Source of the DNA: Flavobacterium soyae
GTDB lineage: Bacteria; Bacteroidota; Bacteroidia; Flavobacteriales; Flavobacteriaceae
Direction of reading: 5' to 3'
NCBI RefSeq assembly: GCF_021245985.1
Contig: NZ_JAJQXA010000001.1
Span: forward strand, 496,001 to 560,000
DNA length: 64,000 nt
Part shown: piece after piece, positions 1 through 9,247 of the stretch
Layout of the letters: each line of letters begins with the position of its first letter
How positions within the stretch are numbered: the stretch's first letter is position 1
Program-made: the position numbers and the translations under genes
Notes under the pieces: generated by a model
The model's database searches: none
Told to the model about the DNA's origin: nothing
Seen by the model: the letters and a program-made list of their open reading frames with translations, nothing else

Positions 1-43
1 AAACAACGCTATTTTATATTTCATTTGATAAAATGTTTGAGTG

Positions 44-51
44 CAAAGTTA
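44..51 (-). promoter_or_regulatory. possible -7 promoter element reading out of the window
   Basis: On the minus strand this reads TAACTTTG, matching the flavobacterial -7 consensus TAnnTTTG. No well spaced TTG (-33) element is seen. It could drive a divergent gene to the left of the window, which is not visible. Confidence 0.3.
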
Positions 52-111
52 CGAAGTAAATTTACAATTACGAATTGTGTTTTTTGCTAAAGATTCTATA
101 AATCAAGGTTA

Positions 112-204
112 TTTTTTTGCCACAGATTTCACGGATTAAAATGATTTTTTTAATTAAGTTTTGAGAAAATAATCCGTTAAATCTGTGAAATCTGTGGCAA
201 AAAC
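112..204. repeat. inverted repeat of the CCACAGATTTCAC family
   Basis: A left arm beginning TTTTTGCCACAGATTTCAC and a right arm ending GTGAAATCTGTGGCAAAAA form a long imperfect hairpin; the right arm carries one extra internal unit. Relatives lie near 7386-7515 and 30318-30477. Apart from this, the promoter below and the weak outward element, the first 337 bases show nothing I can call. Confidence 0.75.
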
Positions 205-291
205 TCCTTTTGCATAAAGTTTTGAATAGTGAATAATCTAAAAAACAATCTTTATCATTGTTAATTTTATAATTTAATGTTTGAAAAAACG

Positions 292-318
292 TTGATATTT
301 ACGAAAACGTTATATTTG
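292..318 (+). promoter_or_regulatory. flavobacterial promoter of the threonine dehydrogenase gene
   Basis: TTG at 292-294 and TATATTTG at 311-318 are separated by 16 bases, close to the Bacteroidota sigma consensus TTG/TAnnTTTG. The start codon follows 19 bases downstream. Confidence 0.6.
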
Positions 319-337
319 CAACACTAAATCTAAATAA

Positions 338-1276
338 ATGAATCCAAAAATATTAATCATTGGCGCCTGCGGTCAGATTGGAACTGAACTGACCCAAAAA
401 CTGCGTAAATTATACGGAACTGAAAATGTGATCGCTTCTGATATTCGAAAATTAAATACTGACGTTGTTAATTCAGGCCCTTTTGAAGTGGTTAATGCTT
501 TAGATTTTAATCAAATTGAACATTTGGTAGAAGTGCATAAAATTACTGATGTTTATTTGATGGCTGCGCTTTTGTCTGCAACAGCAGAAAAGAATCCTGC
601 TTTTGCATGGGATTTGAATATGAATTCGCTTTTTCATGTTTTGAATTTGGCAAAAGCCAAAAAAATTCAGAAGATTTTCTGGCCTTCGAGTATTGCTGTT
701 TTTGGGCCTACAACTCCAAAAGAAAATACGCCGCAATATACTATTATGGAACCTTCTACAGTTTACGGAATTAGTAAACAAGCGGGAGAAAGATGGTGCG
801 AATATTACCATAATATTTATGGTGTTGATGTTCGCAGTATTCGTTATCCGGGTTTAATAAGCTGGTCTACTCCTCCGGGCGGAGGAACTACGGATTATGC
901 AGTTGATATTTTTTATAAGGCTATTGCCGATAAAAAATATGAATGCTTTTTATCATCTGAAACCAAAATGCCTATGATGTACATGGATGATGCGATCGAT
1001 GCTACAATTAATATTATGAAAGCTCCGGCTGAACAAATTAAAATACATTCTTCATATAATTTAGCAGCTATGAGTTTTACTCCTACTGAAATTGCTGCCG
1101 AAATCAAAAAACATATTCCAGAATTTGAAATTACGTATAATCCTGATTTCCGTCAGAAAATTGCTGACAGCTGGCCGGCAAGTATTGATGATGCTGAAGC
1201 AAGAAAGGATTGGAACTGGAATCATAAATTTGATTTGGAATCGATGACTAAAGATATGATTGAGCATTTGAGCTAA
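338..1276 (+). CDS. SDR-type L-threonine 3-dehydrogenase (NAD-dependent epimerase/dehydratase family)
   Basis: Predicted cytoplasmic NAD-dependent enzyme that oxidises L-threonine to 2-amino-3-ketobutyrate. This short-chain-dehydrogenase form of threonine dehydrogenase is known from Flavobacterium. The N-terminal nucleotide-binding glycine motif is G9-x-x-G12-x-x-G15, and the catalytic Tyr143-x-x-x-Lys147 is present with serines at 117-118. The 312-residue length fits the family. The ATG lies just after a clear promoter. It stands alone and ends before its own terminator. The wider epimerase family is the alternative, but the overall sequence resembles threonine dehydrogenase. Confidence 0.85.
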   Translation: MNPKILIIGACGQIGTELTQKLRKLYGTENVIASDIRKLNTDVVNSGPFEVVNALDFNQIEHLVEVHKITDVYLMAALLSATAEKNPAFAWDLNMNSLFHVLNLAKAKKIQKIFWPSSIAVFGPTTPKENTPQYTIMEPSTVYGISKQAGERWCEYYHNIYGVDVRSIRYPGLISWSTPPGGGTTDYAVDIFYKAIADKKYECFLSSETKMPMMYMDDAIDATINIMKAPAEQIKIHSSYNLAAMSFTPTEIAAEIKKHIPEFEITYNPDFRQKIADSWPASIDDAEARKDWNWNHKFDLESMTKDMIEHLS

Positions 1277-1298
1277 ACTTCAAAAGAAAAAAGATAAG

Positions 1299-1342
1299 TC
1301 TCGTTTAATTTTCAGAAATGAATTTTAAGCGAGATTTTTTTT
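1299..1342 (+). terminator. intrinsic terminator after the threonine dehydrogenase gene
   Basis: A stem pairing TCTCGTTTAA with TTAAGCGAGA is followed by a run of T residues. Confidence 0.65.
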
Positions 1343-1453
1343 ATTAACTATTTCATTTTGCATATTGCTTTAAAACTTATTTTCTTACATTTGATTTGCT
1401 TTTAACTGCTATTTAAACCAAAAACGATTTATAACCAGAAAAATGTCTACTCT

Positions 1454-2656
1454 ATGACAAATTCACTTCTGCCCATTCAGGAAGATAAAAGGACAGCTAT
1501 TGTTGATCTTTTAAGAGGCTGGGCTTTATTGGGAGTTGCAATAGGAAATTATGTTGATTTCCGTTACATCGGATTAGAACGTTTTATTTTGAAAAAAGGT
1601 GTTTTTTCTGAGATTATCGGTTATTTTAATTTATACTTTTTTTCTGCTAAATCCTGGACTTTATTAAGCATTTTATTTGGGTACGGATTTGCAGTTCTTA
1701 TTAATAATGTAGCTGATAAAGGCAAAAATCCTGTTTCATTTTTTTGTTGGAGAATGTTTATCCTGTTCATTTTTGCTTTTATAAATTCTGCTTTTTGGCT
1801 AGGCGATATCTTAAAAGATTATGCCTTTTTAGGATTGCTGCTTTTGTTTTTTTACAGAAGTTCTCCAAAAACAATTTTAATAACGTCTGGAATACTTCTT
1901 TTATCTGTTCCGTTTATTAGTGCTTATATTAATTCGATAAAACAAACATTACCAAATGTACAGTCTACTGCTAAATATTTAAAATTATTTTACTCTGATA
2001 ATTGGCTGGATGTATTTCAATTTAATTTGCTGGGAACTTATTATCAGGAAATGATTAGTCTTGGTTATGCTGTTACGGTTCATGTTGTAATGTTTGCTCT
2101 TATGCTTTTGGGTTTTTACGCTCAAAAAATTAATTTTTTTAATCGTTTACCTGAATTTAAAAAACTATTAAAAAAGACTTTTTTTACAACATTGATTTTG
2201 GCTATAATTGCAGGAATTCTTTTTGAAATTGCAATAAAGCACAAAGTAACTTTCCCTGTTTTTCATCCTGTTTTTTGGATCATAATAAATACTATGTTCT
2301 GTATTGCGTCTGGAATTTGTTTATTGTATACCAGCGGAAAACTGAAAACAATTTTTAGTTATTTTAGAGTGAGTGGTAAAATGACGCTGACCAATTACCT
2401 AATGCAAAATATTATTGCGTGTTTTCTTTTCTCTGGAATTGGTTTCAAAATTTATAATACGCTGCCGTATTGGTTTTACTTTTTCTTGGCCATTTTTGTT
2501 TTTACAATTCAGCTATTTATAAGCAAATGGTGGCTTTCAAAATTCAATTATGGTCCGGTTGAATGGTTATGGAGAGTTTTAAGTTATCGAAAAATGTTTC
2601 CTTTAAAAAAGACGGTACAAAACGATATTGTAACAGATATAAAACCTGTTTTATAG
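1454..2656 (+). CDS. DUF418 domain-containing integral membrane protein
   Basis: A 400-residue polytopic membrane protein. It opens with a short polar stretch and the motif IVDLLRGWALLGVAIGN, typical of the DUF418/YeiB acyltransferase-like family, and has many hydrophobic segments along its length. The C-terminal part (about 230-385), with GKMTLTNYLMQN and a final GPVEWLWR, is the DUF418 signature. The molecular role is unproven; relatives are annotated as possible transporters or acyltransferase-like proteins. It is a single gene, convergent with the M1 peptidase and sharing a terminator with it. Confidence 0.8.
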   Translation: MTNSLLPIQEDKRTAIVDLLRGWALLGVAIGNYVDFRYIGLERFILKKGVFSEIIGYFNLYFFSAKSWTLLSILFGYGFAVLINNVADKGKNPVSFFCWRMFILFIFAFINSAFWLGDILKDYAFLGLLLLFFYRSSPKTILITSGILLLSVPFISAYINSIKQTLPNVQSTAKYLKLFYSDNWLDVFQFNLLGTYYQEMISLGYAVTVHVVMFALMLLGFYAQKINFFNRLPEFKKLLKKTFFTTLILAIIAGILFEIAIKHKVTFPVFHPVFWIIINTMFCIASGICLLYTSGKLKTIFSYFRVSGKMTLTNYLMQNIIACFLFSGIGFKIYNTLPYWFYFFLAIFVFTIQLFISKWWLSKFNYGPVEWLWRVLSYRKMFPLKKTVQNDIVTDIKPVL

Positions 2657-2672
2657 ATTTATTGCTAAATAG

Positions 2673-2710
2673 AAAAGCCTTTAAAAAATTAATTTTAAAG
2701 GCTTTTTTTA
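2673..2710. terminator. bidirectional intrinsic terminator
   Basis: The stem AAAAGCCTTTAAAA pairs with TTTTAAAGGCTTTT, with A/T tracts on both sides. It sits between the convergent DUF418 and M1 peptidase genes and can serve both. Confidence 0.75.
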
Positions 2711-2722
2711 TTTTCAAGTAAA

Positions 2723-4603
2723 TTATTTTACTTCAAAAACATTATTTGCAGGTTTTACATCAGCCATTAATCCGCTTGGATCAATCGTAATTTTTTTGAT
2801 TGCTGTTTTGTTTTTGTCAATTGTAAAACTGTAGTTTTGCTGCGCCCAAGCCCAATCCTCTACAACTGTTCTTTTCTCGTTAGGGTTTGGATTTGGTTTA
2901 ATGAAATTCATCATTCTTAACGGAATGTAGAAGTTTTCAGAAGTTCCGTCTGTATAATCCACTTTTAAATCGATTGGCATTGGCATTCTTCCAATTCTTT
3001 CTAAAGTAATTGTTGTTTTTCCTGAATTATCAGCAACGTCTTTAATTCCGTAATCAATTGTATTGGCCGTTTGCGCCCAGTCTGTTAAATACCAATCCAG
3101 CTCTGCTCCAGAAACTCTTTCTGCTGTTCTTTTGATGTCGTTTGGAGTTGGATGTTTGAATTTAAAGTCGTTGAAATATCTTTTTAAAGTGGCATCCAGA
3201 TTTTCTTTTCCAATTACATACTCTAATTGCGCTAAAAAGATACATCCTTTTACATAAGATGAAATACTGTAAGGACGGTTTTCATCGTAACGATCTCCGT
3301 GTGTTGTCTGCGGCTGTTCTTTTCCAGAATTAACTAAACTGTAATAAGCTGCATAAGTTCCTTTAAACGGATTTGCTTCTTTTTTATCTCCTTTTAATTC
3401 ATTCAAAGCACTGTCTTCGATGTAAGTTGTAAAACCTTCATCCATCCAAGGGTGTTTTGATTCGTTTGAAGCTAAAATGTGCTGGAACCATGAATGTCCT
3501 AATTCGTGAGTTGCAGTTCCAAGAATTCCTTCAAGAGTCCCGTTTCCTAATATTAAAGTACACATTGCGTATTCCATTCCGCCGTCGCCGCCCTGAATAA
3601 ATGAATATTGTTTGTACGGATATGCTCCAACTCTATGGTTGTAATAATCCATTACTTTTACCATTAACGGCTCTAACTGTTTCCAGTTTGCAGTAGTTTT
3701 TGGATTGTTTTTGTAGAAGAAATGCAAATCGACATCATTTGGTCCTTTTACAATATCATGCGTGTATTCTTTGTCTGCTGCCCAAGTAAAATCATGCACG
3801 TTTGGCGCAATAAAATGCCATGTTAATGTTTTTGCTTTTTTAGGATAAACAACGGTTACGCCAGCATCTTCATAACCGTGGCCAATTGTGTTTTTGTCTT
3901 GTAAATATCCTGAACCTCCTATTGTATAATCTTTATCAATCGTAATTTTAACATCAAAATTACCCCAAACACCGTGAAATTCTCTCGCAATGTATGGATC
4001 TGCGTGCCATCCTTCAAAATCAAATTCGGCTAATTTTGGGTACCATTGCGACATTGAAAGCTCAACACCTTCAGAATTGTTTCTTCCAGAACGACGAATC
4101 TGTACCGGAACCTGACCATCAAAACCTAATGTAAAAGTAGTTTTTGAATTTGGTAAAATCGGTTTTGGTAAAATCACTTCTAAAACAGTTCCTGAAACTC
4201 TTGTCTGAGCAGAAATACCATCTTGTTTGAAATCAGAAATTTTTAAATATCCTATTTCATTTGGTTTTAAAGTTTCAATACGGCTTTGTTTCACCTCTTT
4301 TCCGTCGGCTCCTTTTATTTTATTTACCATTCTCCCATCCGGATCTTTTATAAAATGCAGACGCGCATCCATTTCACTTCCCGGCTGAAAAGCATTTGGA
4401 AATAAATGATAAAACACTTTTCTTAATGTATCGGGAGAGTTATTGGTATAAACCAATTCTTGTTTCCCTTTATACTGATAGTTTTTTACATCCATTGAAA
4501 CCTCCATTTTATAGTCGGCATGCTGTTGCCAATATGGGGCACTCTGCGCAAAAGCTGCGTTTAAACCAAAGCTCAAAAAAGAAAGTAAAATAATTTTTTG
4601 CAT
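2723..4603 (-). CDS. secreted M1 family metallopeptidase
   Basis: A zinc aminopeptidase-like protein of the M1 clan. Residues 1-20 form a Sec signal peptide ending AAFAQ, so it is exported. The zinc site is complete: H366-E-L-G-H370 followed after 18 residues by E389 in WMDEGF. An N-terminal beta domain of about 240 residues precedes the catalytic part. The usual exopeptidase GxMEN motif appears as GGMEYA (about 335-340), so substrate specificity may differ from classic aminopeptidase N. The 626-residue length is normal for Bacteroidota M1 proteins. It lies 67 bases downstream of the S8 peptidase on the same strand, with a terminator-like hairpin between them. Confidence 0.88.
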   Translation of the reverse strand: MQKIILLSFLSFGLNAAFAQSAPYWQQHADYKMEVSMDVKNYQYKGKQELVYTNNSPDTLRKVFYHLFPNAFQPGSEMDARLHFIKDPDGRMVNKIKGADGKEVKQSRIETLKPNEIGYLKISDFKQDGISAQTRVSGTVLEVILPKPILPNSKTTFTLGFDGQVPVQIRRSGRNNSEGVELSMSQWYPKLAEFDFEGWHADPYIAREFHGVWGNFDVKITIDKDYTIGGSGYLQDKNTIGHGYEDAGVTVVYPKKAKTLTWHFIAPNVHDFTWAADKEYTHDIVKGPNDVDLHFFYKNNPKTTANWKQLEPLMVKVMDYYNHRVGAYPYKQYSFIQGGDGGMEYAMCTLILGNGTLEGILGTATHELGHSWFQHILASNESKHPWMDEGFTTYIEDSALNELKGDKKEANPFKGTYAAYYSLVNSGKEQPQTTHGDRYDENRPYSISSYVKGCIFLAQLEYVIGKENLDATLKRYFNDFKFKHPTPNDIKRTAERVSGAELDWYLTDWAQTANTIDYGIKDVADNSGKTTITLERIGRMPMPIDLKVDYTDGTSENFYIPLRMMNFIKPNPNPNEKRTVVEDWAWAQQNYSFTIDKNKTAIKKITIDPSGLMADVKPANNVFEVK

Positions 4604-4614
4604 GATAATTTTAA

Positions 4615-4647
4615 TAATAAAAATGGAAGAGCTGCCACTCTTCCATT
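4615..4647 (-). terminator. intrinsic terminator of the S8 peptidase gene
   Basis: On the minus strand AATGGAAGAG pairs with CTCTTCCATT and is followed by TTTTATTATT. It separates the S8 gene from the M1 gene downstream. Confidence 0.65.
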
Positions 4648-4670
4648 GGATTAGTATTCTATAATAGGCT

Positions 4671-6305
4671 TTATTTTTTTGACATTTTCTCAGCCATTAA
4701 TAAAGCATTGTAAGCATTTACCATTTTTGCTGTTTTTGATGATTCTGCAGAAGAAACTGCCACAGGTTTTTCATCTGGATTTTCGCTTTCGCCAAGAACC
4801 ACTTTTGCAGGAAGTGCAACTCCAGAATCCATTAAAATATGTTTTACCTGAGATGCTTTTAATTTTGGATAATAAGAACGAATCAATGCTGCAACACCAG
4901 CTGCATTTGGAGACGCCATCGATGTTCCCTGCAGGTATTTGTATTTGTTGTTTGGAATTGTTGCATAAATTTCTTCACCCGGAGCAAAAACATCGACATT
5001 TATTTTTCCGAAGTTTGAAAATCCTGCCACAACCGTTTCTCCGTATTGTTTATTAATTGCTCCAATTGTGATTACGTTATCAGCAAATTCCTTGATATTG
5101 TCCTGAGAATCGTTTGGATAATTGATGTTTTTAGTTTCGTCAATATTATAACCATCGTTACCTGCTGCGTGAACAATTAAAACATCTTTTTTAGCTGCAT
5201 ATTTAATAGCATCATAAACCCATTTTTTGTGTGGAGAAAAACTTTTCCCGAAACTTCCGTTGATTACTTTTGCGCCATTGTCAACTGCATAACGAATTGC
5301 AAGTGCAATATCTTTATCGTATTCATCTCCGTCTGGAACTGCTCTTACTGTTAAAATTTCTACATTGTCTGCTACTCCGTCACCTCCTAAATTATTACCG
5401 CGAACCTGAGCAATGATTCCAGCAACGTGAGTTCCGTGAAGTGCTTTTTCTTTATCCGGACCAAAAACGATATTATTCCCGTAATGATTGTCTTTAATAT
5501 CTTCAGGATTATCGCCTACAACTTTTCTTCCGTCAAATTCTTTGTTTAAGTTATAATTTAACTGGTCGTAAACTTGTTCTCTGTATTCCTCAAAATCAGC
5601 TTCAGGATCAAAAGTTGGACCTGCGTTTGTGAAAATTTGAGTCATAATCATTTTACTTCTTGTCACTTTTGGATCTGTAGATGTAATGGCTGCTAAATCT
5701 TCAACTTTGTATGTTGTTTTATTAAGCTCTTTTTTGATTACAGCATGAACATCAAGTAAAAAATCTACTTGCTCTTTATCCTTTAAAGCTTTTTCGTATT
5801 TCTCATTATACTGAGCTAAAGCTTGTTTGTATTCTGCAGAACCGTCATCTTTCTTTTTAATGATACGAGTCATTTCAAGATTTTCGGCAACAGCATTTCC
5901 AAGGAAATTCCATCCGTGAATATCATCGATAAATCCGTTTTTATCGTCGTCGATTCCATTTCCCGGAATTTCTTTTGGGTTTGTCCAAATCATTCCTTTA
6001 AGATCTTCGTGCTCGATATCAACACCAGAATCTACAATTCCTACAATAACTTTTTTTCCTGTTTTTCCCTGAAGTAATTCGGCATAAGCCTTATCAACAC
6101 TCATTCCCGGAATAGAATCTTTTATTAAATCAAGATGACTCCATCTTTTTAATTCATTTTCGCTGACCGGGGCTTTTTTTACAACTGATAAAGGCGCTGT
6201 AATAAATTCTTTAGGAGTTGAAACTTGCGCTTGCAAAGTAGCGCTGCAACCTGCTAAAACAAGTAATGCAAAAGCAGATAATTTGAGAGGTTTTATATGA
6301 CTCAT
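4671..6305 (-). CDS. S8 family serine peptidase (subtilisin-like lipoprotein)
   Basis: A subtilase with the full catalytic triad: D92 in IVDSGVD, H290 in HGTHVAG and S462 in GTSMASP. The N-terminus has a lipoprotein signal with lipobox LAGC at residue 20, so it is probably anchored to a membrane. A charged insertion of roughly 150 residues separates the Asp and His motifs, a feature often seen in Bacteroidota S8 proteins. No C-terminal type IX sorting domain is visible. With 544 residues it is full length. Confidence 0.9.
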   Translation of the reverse strand: MSHIKPLKLSAFALLVLAGCSATLQAQVSTPKEFITAPLSVVKKAPVSENELKRWSHLDLIKDSIPGMSVDKAYAELLQGKTGKKVIVGIVDSGVDIEHEDLKGMIWTNPKEIPGNGIDDDKNGFIDDIHGWNFLGNAVAENLEMTRIIKKKDDGSAEYKQALAQYNEKYEKALKDKEQVDFLLDVHAVIKKELNKTTYKVEDLAAITSTDPKVTRSKMIMTQIFTNAGPTFDPEADFEEYREQVYDQLNYNLNKEFDGRKVVGDNPEDIKDNHYGNNIVFGPDKEKALHGTHVAGIIAQVRGNNLGGDGVADNVEILTVRAVPDGDEYDKDIALAIRYAVDNGAKVINGSFGKSFSPHKKWVYDAIKYAAKKDVLIVHAAGNDGYNIDETKNINYPNDSQDNIKEFADNVITIGAINKQYGETVVAGFSNFGKINVDVFAPGEEIYATIPNNKYKYLQGTSMASPNAAGVAALIRSYYPKLKASQVKHILMDSGVALPAKVVLGESENPDEKPVAVSSAESSKTAKMVNAYNALLMAEKMSKK

Positions 6306-6416
6306 GTATCTAGAATATAATTGTAAAGTTAAAAGATGGGTCTAAATTATGCTTTTTTGTTACAAAAAGCTAACTGTTAACACTGTGTTATGAAATTATA
6401 GAGAATTTTATGAATG

Positions 6417-7289
6417 TTAATATATATTATTCATAAAAATATCCTCACAAGTAAAAACGTCTTTTAGTCTCACACCTTTTTCAGTATGCTCAACCGTTAT
6501 AATTTGATTATGGGCATCGTGCTCCAAAAACAAATAGTAATTATTATCTGCTGCTGCATTTAAAAATTTAGCTTTTTCCGGCATTGTTAACAAAGGTCTT
6601 GTGTCGTAACCCATAACATACGGAAGCGGAATATGCCCGGCTGTCGCCAATAAATCGGCGCAAAAAACGATGGTTTTATCCTGATATTGAATATGCGGAA
6701 TCATTTGTTTTTCGGTATGGCCGTCTGCATAAAAAATTCCGAAACCTAACTCTTTAGAGAAACCAAAATCACTTTCCGGTCTTTCAATAAAATTTAATTG
6801 TCCGCTTTCCTGCATTGGGATAATATTTTCTGTCAGGAAAGAGGCTTTTTCTCGTGCATTTGGTTTCGTCGCCCAATTCCAATGGTTTTCGTTTGTCCAG
6901 AATTTTGCATTTTTAAAAGCCGGCTCATAAAAAGTTTTATCAGAATTCCATTGAACACTTCCACCGCAATGGTCAAAATGCAGGTGCGTCATAAAAACAT
7001 CGGTAATATCATCTCGGTGAAAACCATATTCAGCCAATGATTTATCAATAGAATGTGATCCCCAAAGCGAATAATAGCCAAAGAATTTTTCCGATTGCTT
7101 GTCGCCCATTCCAGTATCAATCAAAATTAATCGGTTTCCATCTTCAATCAGTAAACAGCGTGCTGCAATATCAATTAAATTATTTTCATCAGCCGGATTG
7201 GTTTTATTCCAAATAGTTTTAGGAACAACGCCAAACATAGCGCCGCCATCTAACTTAAAATTTCCGGATTCTATAGGATAAAGTTTCAT
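6417..7289 (-). CDS. MBL-fold metallo-hydrolase
   Basis: A cytoplasmic metallo-beta-lactamase-fold hydrolase of 290 residues. The metal motif H102-L-H-F-D-H107 is followed by CGG, with further ligands likely in ADGHTEKQ and LEHD. The shape (short N-terminal strand pair, early DTGMG motif, late HD) resembles the lactonase-like YtnP/quorum-quenching branch, but the substrate cannot be read from sequence. It starts with ATG and has no signal peptide. It is not obviously in an operon: it is followed by the S8 gene start region and preceded by a repeat. Confidence 0.82.
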   Translation of the reverse strand: MKLYPIESGNFKLDGGAMFGVVPKTIWNKTNPADENNLIDIAARCLLIEDGNRLILIDTGMGDKQSEKFFGYYSLWGSHSIDKSLAEYGFHRDDITDVFMTHLHFDHCGGSVQWNSDKTFYEPAFKNAKFWTNENHWNWATKPNAREKASFLTENIIPMQESGQLNFIERPESDFGFSKELGFGIFYADGHTEKQMIPHIQYQDKTIVFCADLLATAGHIPLPYVMGYDTRPLLTMPEKAKFLNAAADNNYYLFLEHDAHNQIITVEHTEKGVRLKDVFTCEDIFMNNIY

Positions 7290-7385
7290 AAGATTACATT
7301 TCTAATATTGAAAACAAAGCTAGGAAATCCAATCTCCTTTTGCTAGGTATTCTCAAAATAATGTTTCTCTTACAGGTTTAAATTA

Positions 7386-7515
7386 ACCACAGATTTTGCA
7401 GATTCAACGGATTTTCGCTGTGTTTTTATTTCCAGCAAGCAGTTAATTTGTTGAGTTAAATCAATAAAAATCTGCATAAACCTGTTAAATCAGTAATCCC
7501 GACAGCTATCGGGAG
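7386..7515. repeat. degenerate CCACAGATT repeat plus CCCGACAGCTATCGGG hairpin
   Basis: The stretch carries diverged copies of the CACAGATT/CGGATT repeat in inverted arrangement and ends in a short palindrome related to CCCGATAG-TTA-CTATCGGG found at 46496-46524 and 29221-29249. Confidence 0.5.
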
Positions 7516-7532
7516 TGGGCTAAAAAATACTT

Positions 7533-8462
7533 TTATTCCAAAGTAATAGAAGTGCTGCCCATGATTTCCTGCTTGTCGAAGAAGTTGACAAAGTAGGTTC
7601 CTTTTTTAAACTGATTTTCATCAGAATTTAAAATCCCGTAGACATTTAAAGCTTTTCCCTGAAAATCTGCGGCCACTATAAAACTGTAAACCAAAGCTTT
7701 ATCGCTGCCAAATTCTATTAATTTATTTTCGCCTAAAACAGTATTTTTTTGGTCTAAAACCTGAATATAAAACACCTTTTTTCCTGTTTTGGCAACTGTA
7801 TTTCCGTTAACAGAAAAACTTATTTTAAGTTTATTAGTACTTTTTGCTCTATCTGTTTCCTGTTCTTTTCCCGATTTTTTTTCACGAAGAGCAATCACTT
7901 TAAAATTATTTAAAACTAGTTTTGAAGCATCTTTTATTGTTGATTCTAACTTTTTCTGCTTTAGGATTAAAGTATCATTTTCTGCTTTTTGTTTGTACAT
8001 TACAACATTCTGAGTTTCAATTTCAGTAAGCAGGCTTTTATTTTGAGATTTTAGGTTTTTTATTTCTACAACTTTAGATGCTAATGCTGTCTGCATATCT
8101 GAAAGCTGTTTCCGGTAAATTTGAATTTGATTATCTGAAGGATTTTTGGATGCTTTTATAATTTCCATTAAATTTTCGACATTTTTCTTTTCAAATGCCA
8201 ATTGCTCCGAAAGAGCAGTTTTTTCTAAAATCGCGACATCGTATTCTAATTTCAAAACATTTAAAGAATCCAAAATGCTTTTTTGAGCGATCGACTCCTT
8301 ATTGTTATTAACGAGTTTAACTTTTTTATTACTTGCTTCTGCCTTATCTGCCTCGTCTTTTAGTTCTTTACTAAATATATAAAAAGTTGCCCCTATCCCA
8401 AAAATAAAGAATATTGCCAAAAGCGCCCTGATCCATTCGTTTGTATAGTTTTTCTTCATCAT
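7533..8462 (-). CDS. membrane-anchored coiled-coil protein of unknown function
   Basis: About 309 residues. One transmembrane helix lies near the N-terminus (about 12-30), followed by a long Lys/Glu-rich coiled coil (roughly 35-190) and a C-terminal beta-rich domain (about 200-309) that includes ISFSVNGNTVAKTGKKVFYIQV. Such proteins are widespread in flavobacteria and are sometimes labelled chromosome partitioning proteins without evidence. The longer frame begins at TTG; ATG codons at 8462 and 8459 are better starts. No functional residue is recognisable. Confidence 0.7.
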   Translation of the reverse strand: MMKKNYTNEWIRALLAIFFIFGIGATFYIFSKELKDEADKAEASNKKVKLVNNNKESIAQKSILDSLNVLKLEYDVAILEKTALSEQLAFEKKNVENLMEIIKASKNPSDNQIQIYRKQLSDMQTALASKVVEIKNLKSQNKSLLTEIETQNVVMYKQKAENDTLILKQKKLESTIKDASKLVLNNFKVIALREKKSGKEQETDRAKSTNKLKISFSVNGNTVAKTGKKVFYIQVLDQKNTVLGENKLIEFGSDKALVYSFIVAADFQGKALNVYGILNSDENQFKKGTYFVNFFDKQEIMGSTSITLE

Positions 8463-8471
8463 TCCCCACAA

Positions 8472-8834
8472 TTTATTGCAAAAATACTATTAATTTGTTC
8501 GATAGAACAGGTAGAAATACGGTTTTTTAGCTTATTTACAATAACTTAAAACACACTAAACCAGCATTTTACAAAATTATCTGACTTTTCGTTCAAAAAG
8601 GAAATCACTTGTAAAATAAAAGTCACTCAATAAATAGTTTTAAAGCAAAAATAACTTCTTTCTATTTTAACATTTGTTATAATAATGTGAACCGCTATGG
8701 AAAAAGGTTTTTAAGTCGTATCTTTGCAGATAATTTCATTTGAACATTGAAATTAGCGTTTAAATTAATATAATAATTTGATTACTATTTAAATGCAGAT
8801 TAAAATGATCTTTTAAAAACAAATACCATAAACA
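8472..8834. other. non-coding spacer upstream of the suf cluster
   Basis: This 363-base spacer separates two divergent genes. The only recognisable element is the -7 box at 8719-8726. No riboswitch-like fold or iron-sulfur regulator operator was recognised. Confidence 0.5.
8719..8726 (+). promoter_or_regulatory. -7 promoter element of the suf operon
   Basis: TATCTTTG matches TAnnTTTG. It lies about 109 bases before the first gene, so the transcript would have a leader of about 100 bases. No clear TTG at the expected spacing. Confidence 0.5.
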
Positions 8835-9164
8835 ATGATAAAGGTTTCTGATACAGCCAAAAAGAAAATCATCGATTTGATGACTGATGATGGTTTTGAC
8901 GCCGCAAACGACTACGTGAGAGTAGGCGTAAAAAGTGGTGGATGCTCTGGTTTGTCTTATGATTTAAAATTTGACAAAACTAAAGGCGAAGATGACAAAA
9001 TATTCGTAGACAACGACATACAAATTGCAGTTGAAAAAAAATCATTTCTATATTTAGCCGGAACAATTTTAGAATTTTCTGGCGGATTAAACGGAAAAGG
9101 ATTTGTTTTCAATAATCCAAATGCAAGCAGAACTTGTGGCTGCGGCGAATCATTTTCTTTATAG
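8835..9164 (+). CDS. HesB/IscA (SufA-type) iron-sulfur carrier
   Basis: An A-type carrier that holds nascent Fe-S clusters and passes them to apoproteins. All three ligand cysteines are present: C37 in SGGCSGL, and C101 and C103 in the C-terminal CGCG motif. The length of 109 residues is canonical. It is the first gene of the suf cluster, 83 bases before sufB, and the spacer contains a repeat hairpin. Whether it is SufA or a general IscA homologue cannot be told apart by sequence, but the position favours a SufA role. Confidence 0.92.
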   Translation: MIKVSDTAKKKIIDLMTDDGFDAANDYVRVGVKSGGCSGLSYDLKFDKTKGEDDKIFVDNDIQIAVEKKSFLYLAGTILEFSGGLNGKGFVFNNPNASRTCGCGESFSL

Positions 9165-9166
9165 TC

Positions 9167-9240
9167 AAAAGCCGAAAGTCCGAAAGTCTTAAAGACTGCT
9201 AAGCGACTTTCATACTTTGGACTTTAAAACTTTAAGACAA
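9167..9240. repeat. AAAGTC-type inverted repeat in the sufA-sufB spacer
   Basis: Short units of the type GAAAGTCCGAAAGTC are followed by the reverse units GACTTTCATACTTTGGACTTT, giving a hairpin. The same repeat family surrounds the four-helix-bundle gene (12439-12962) and fills 19271-19410. Confidence 0.75.
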
Positions 9241-9247
9241 AAAAATA

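Noticed and set aside
4679..5056. 125-residue plus-strand frame
   Set aside because: It is antisense to the S8 peptidase, whose catalytic serine motif is encoded on the other strand here.
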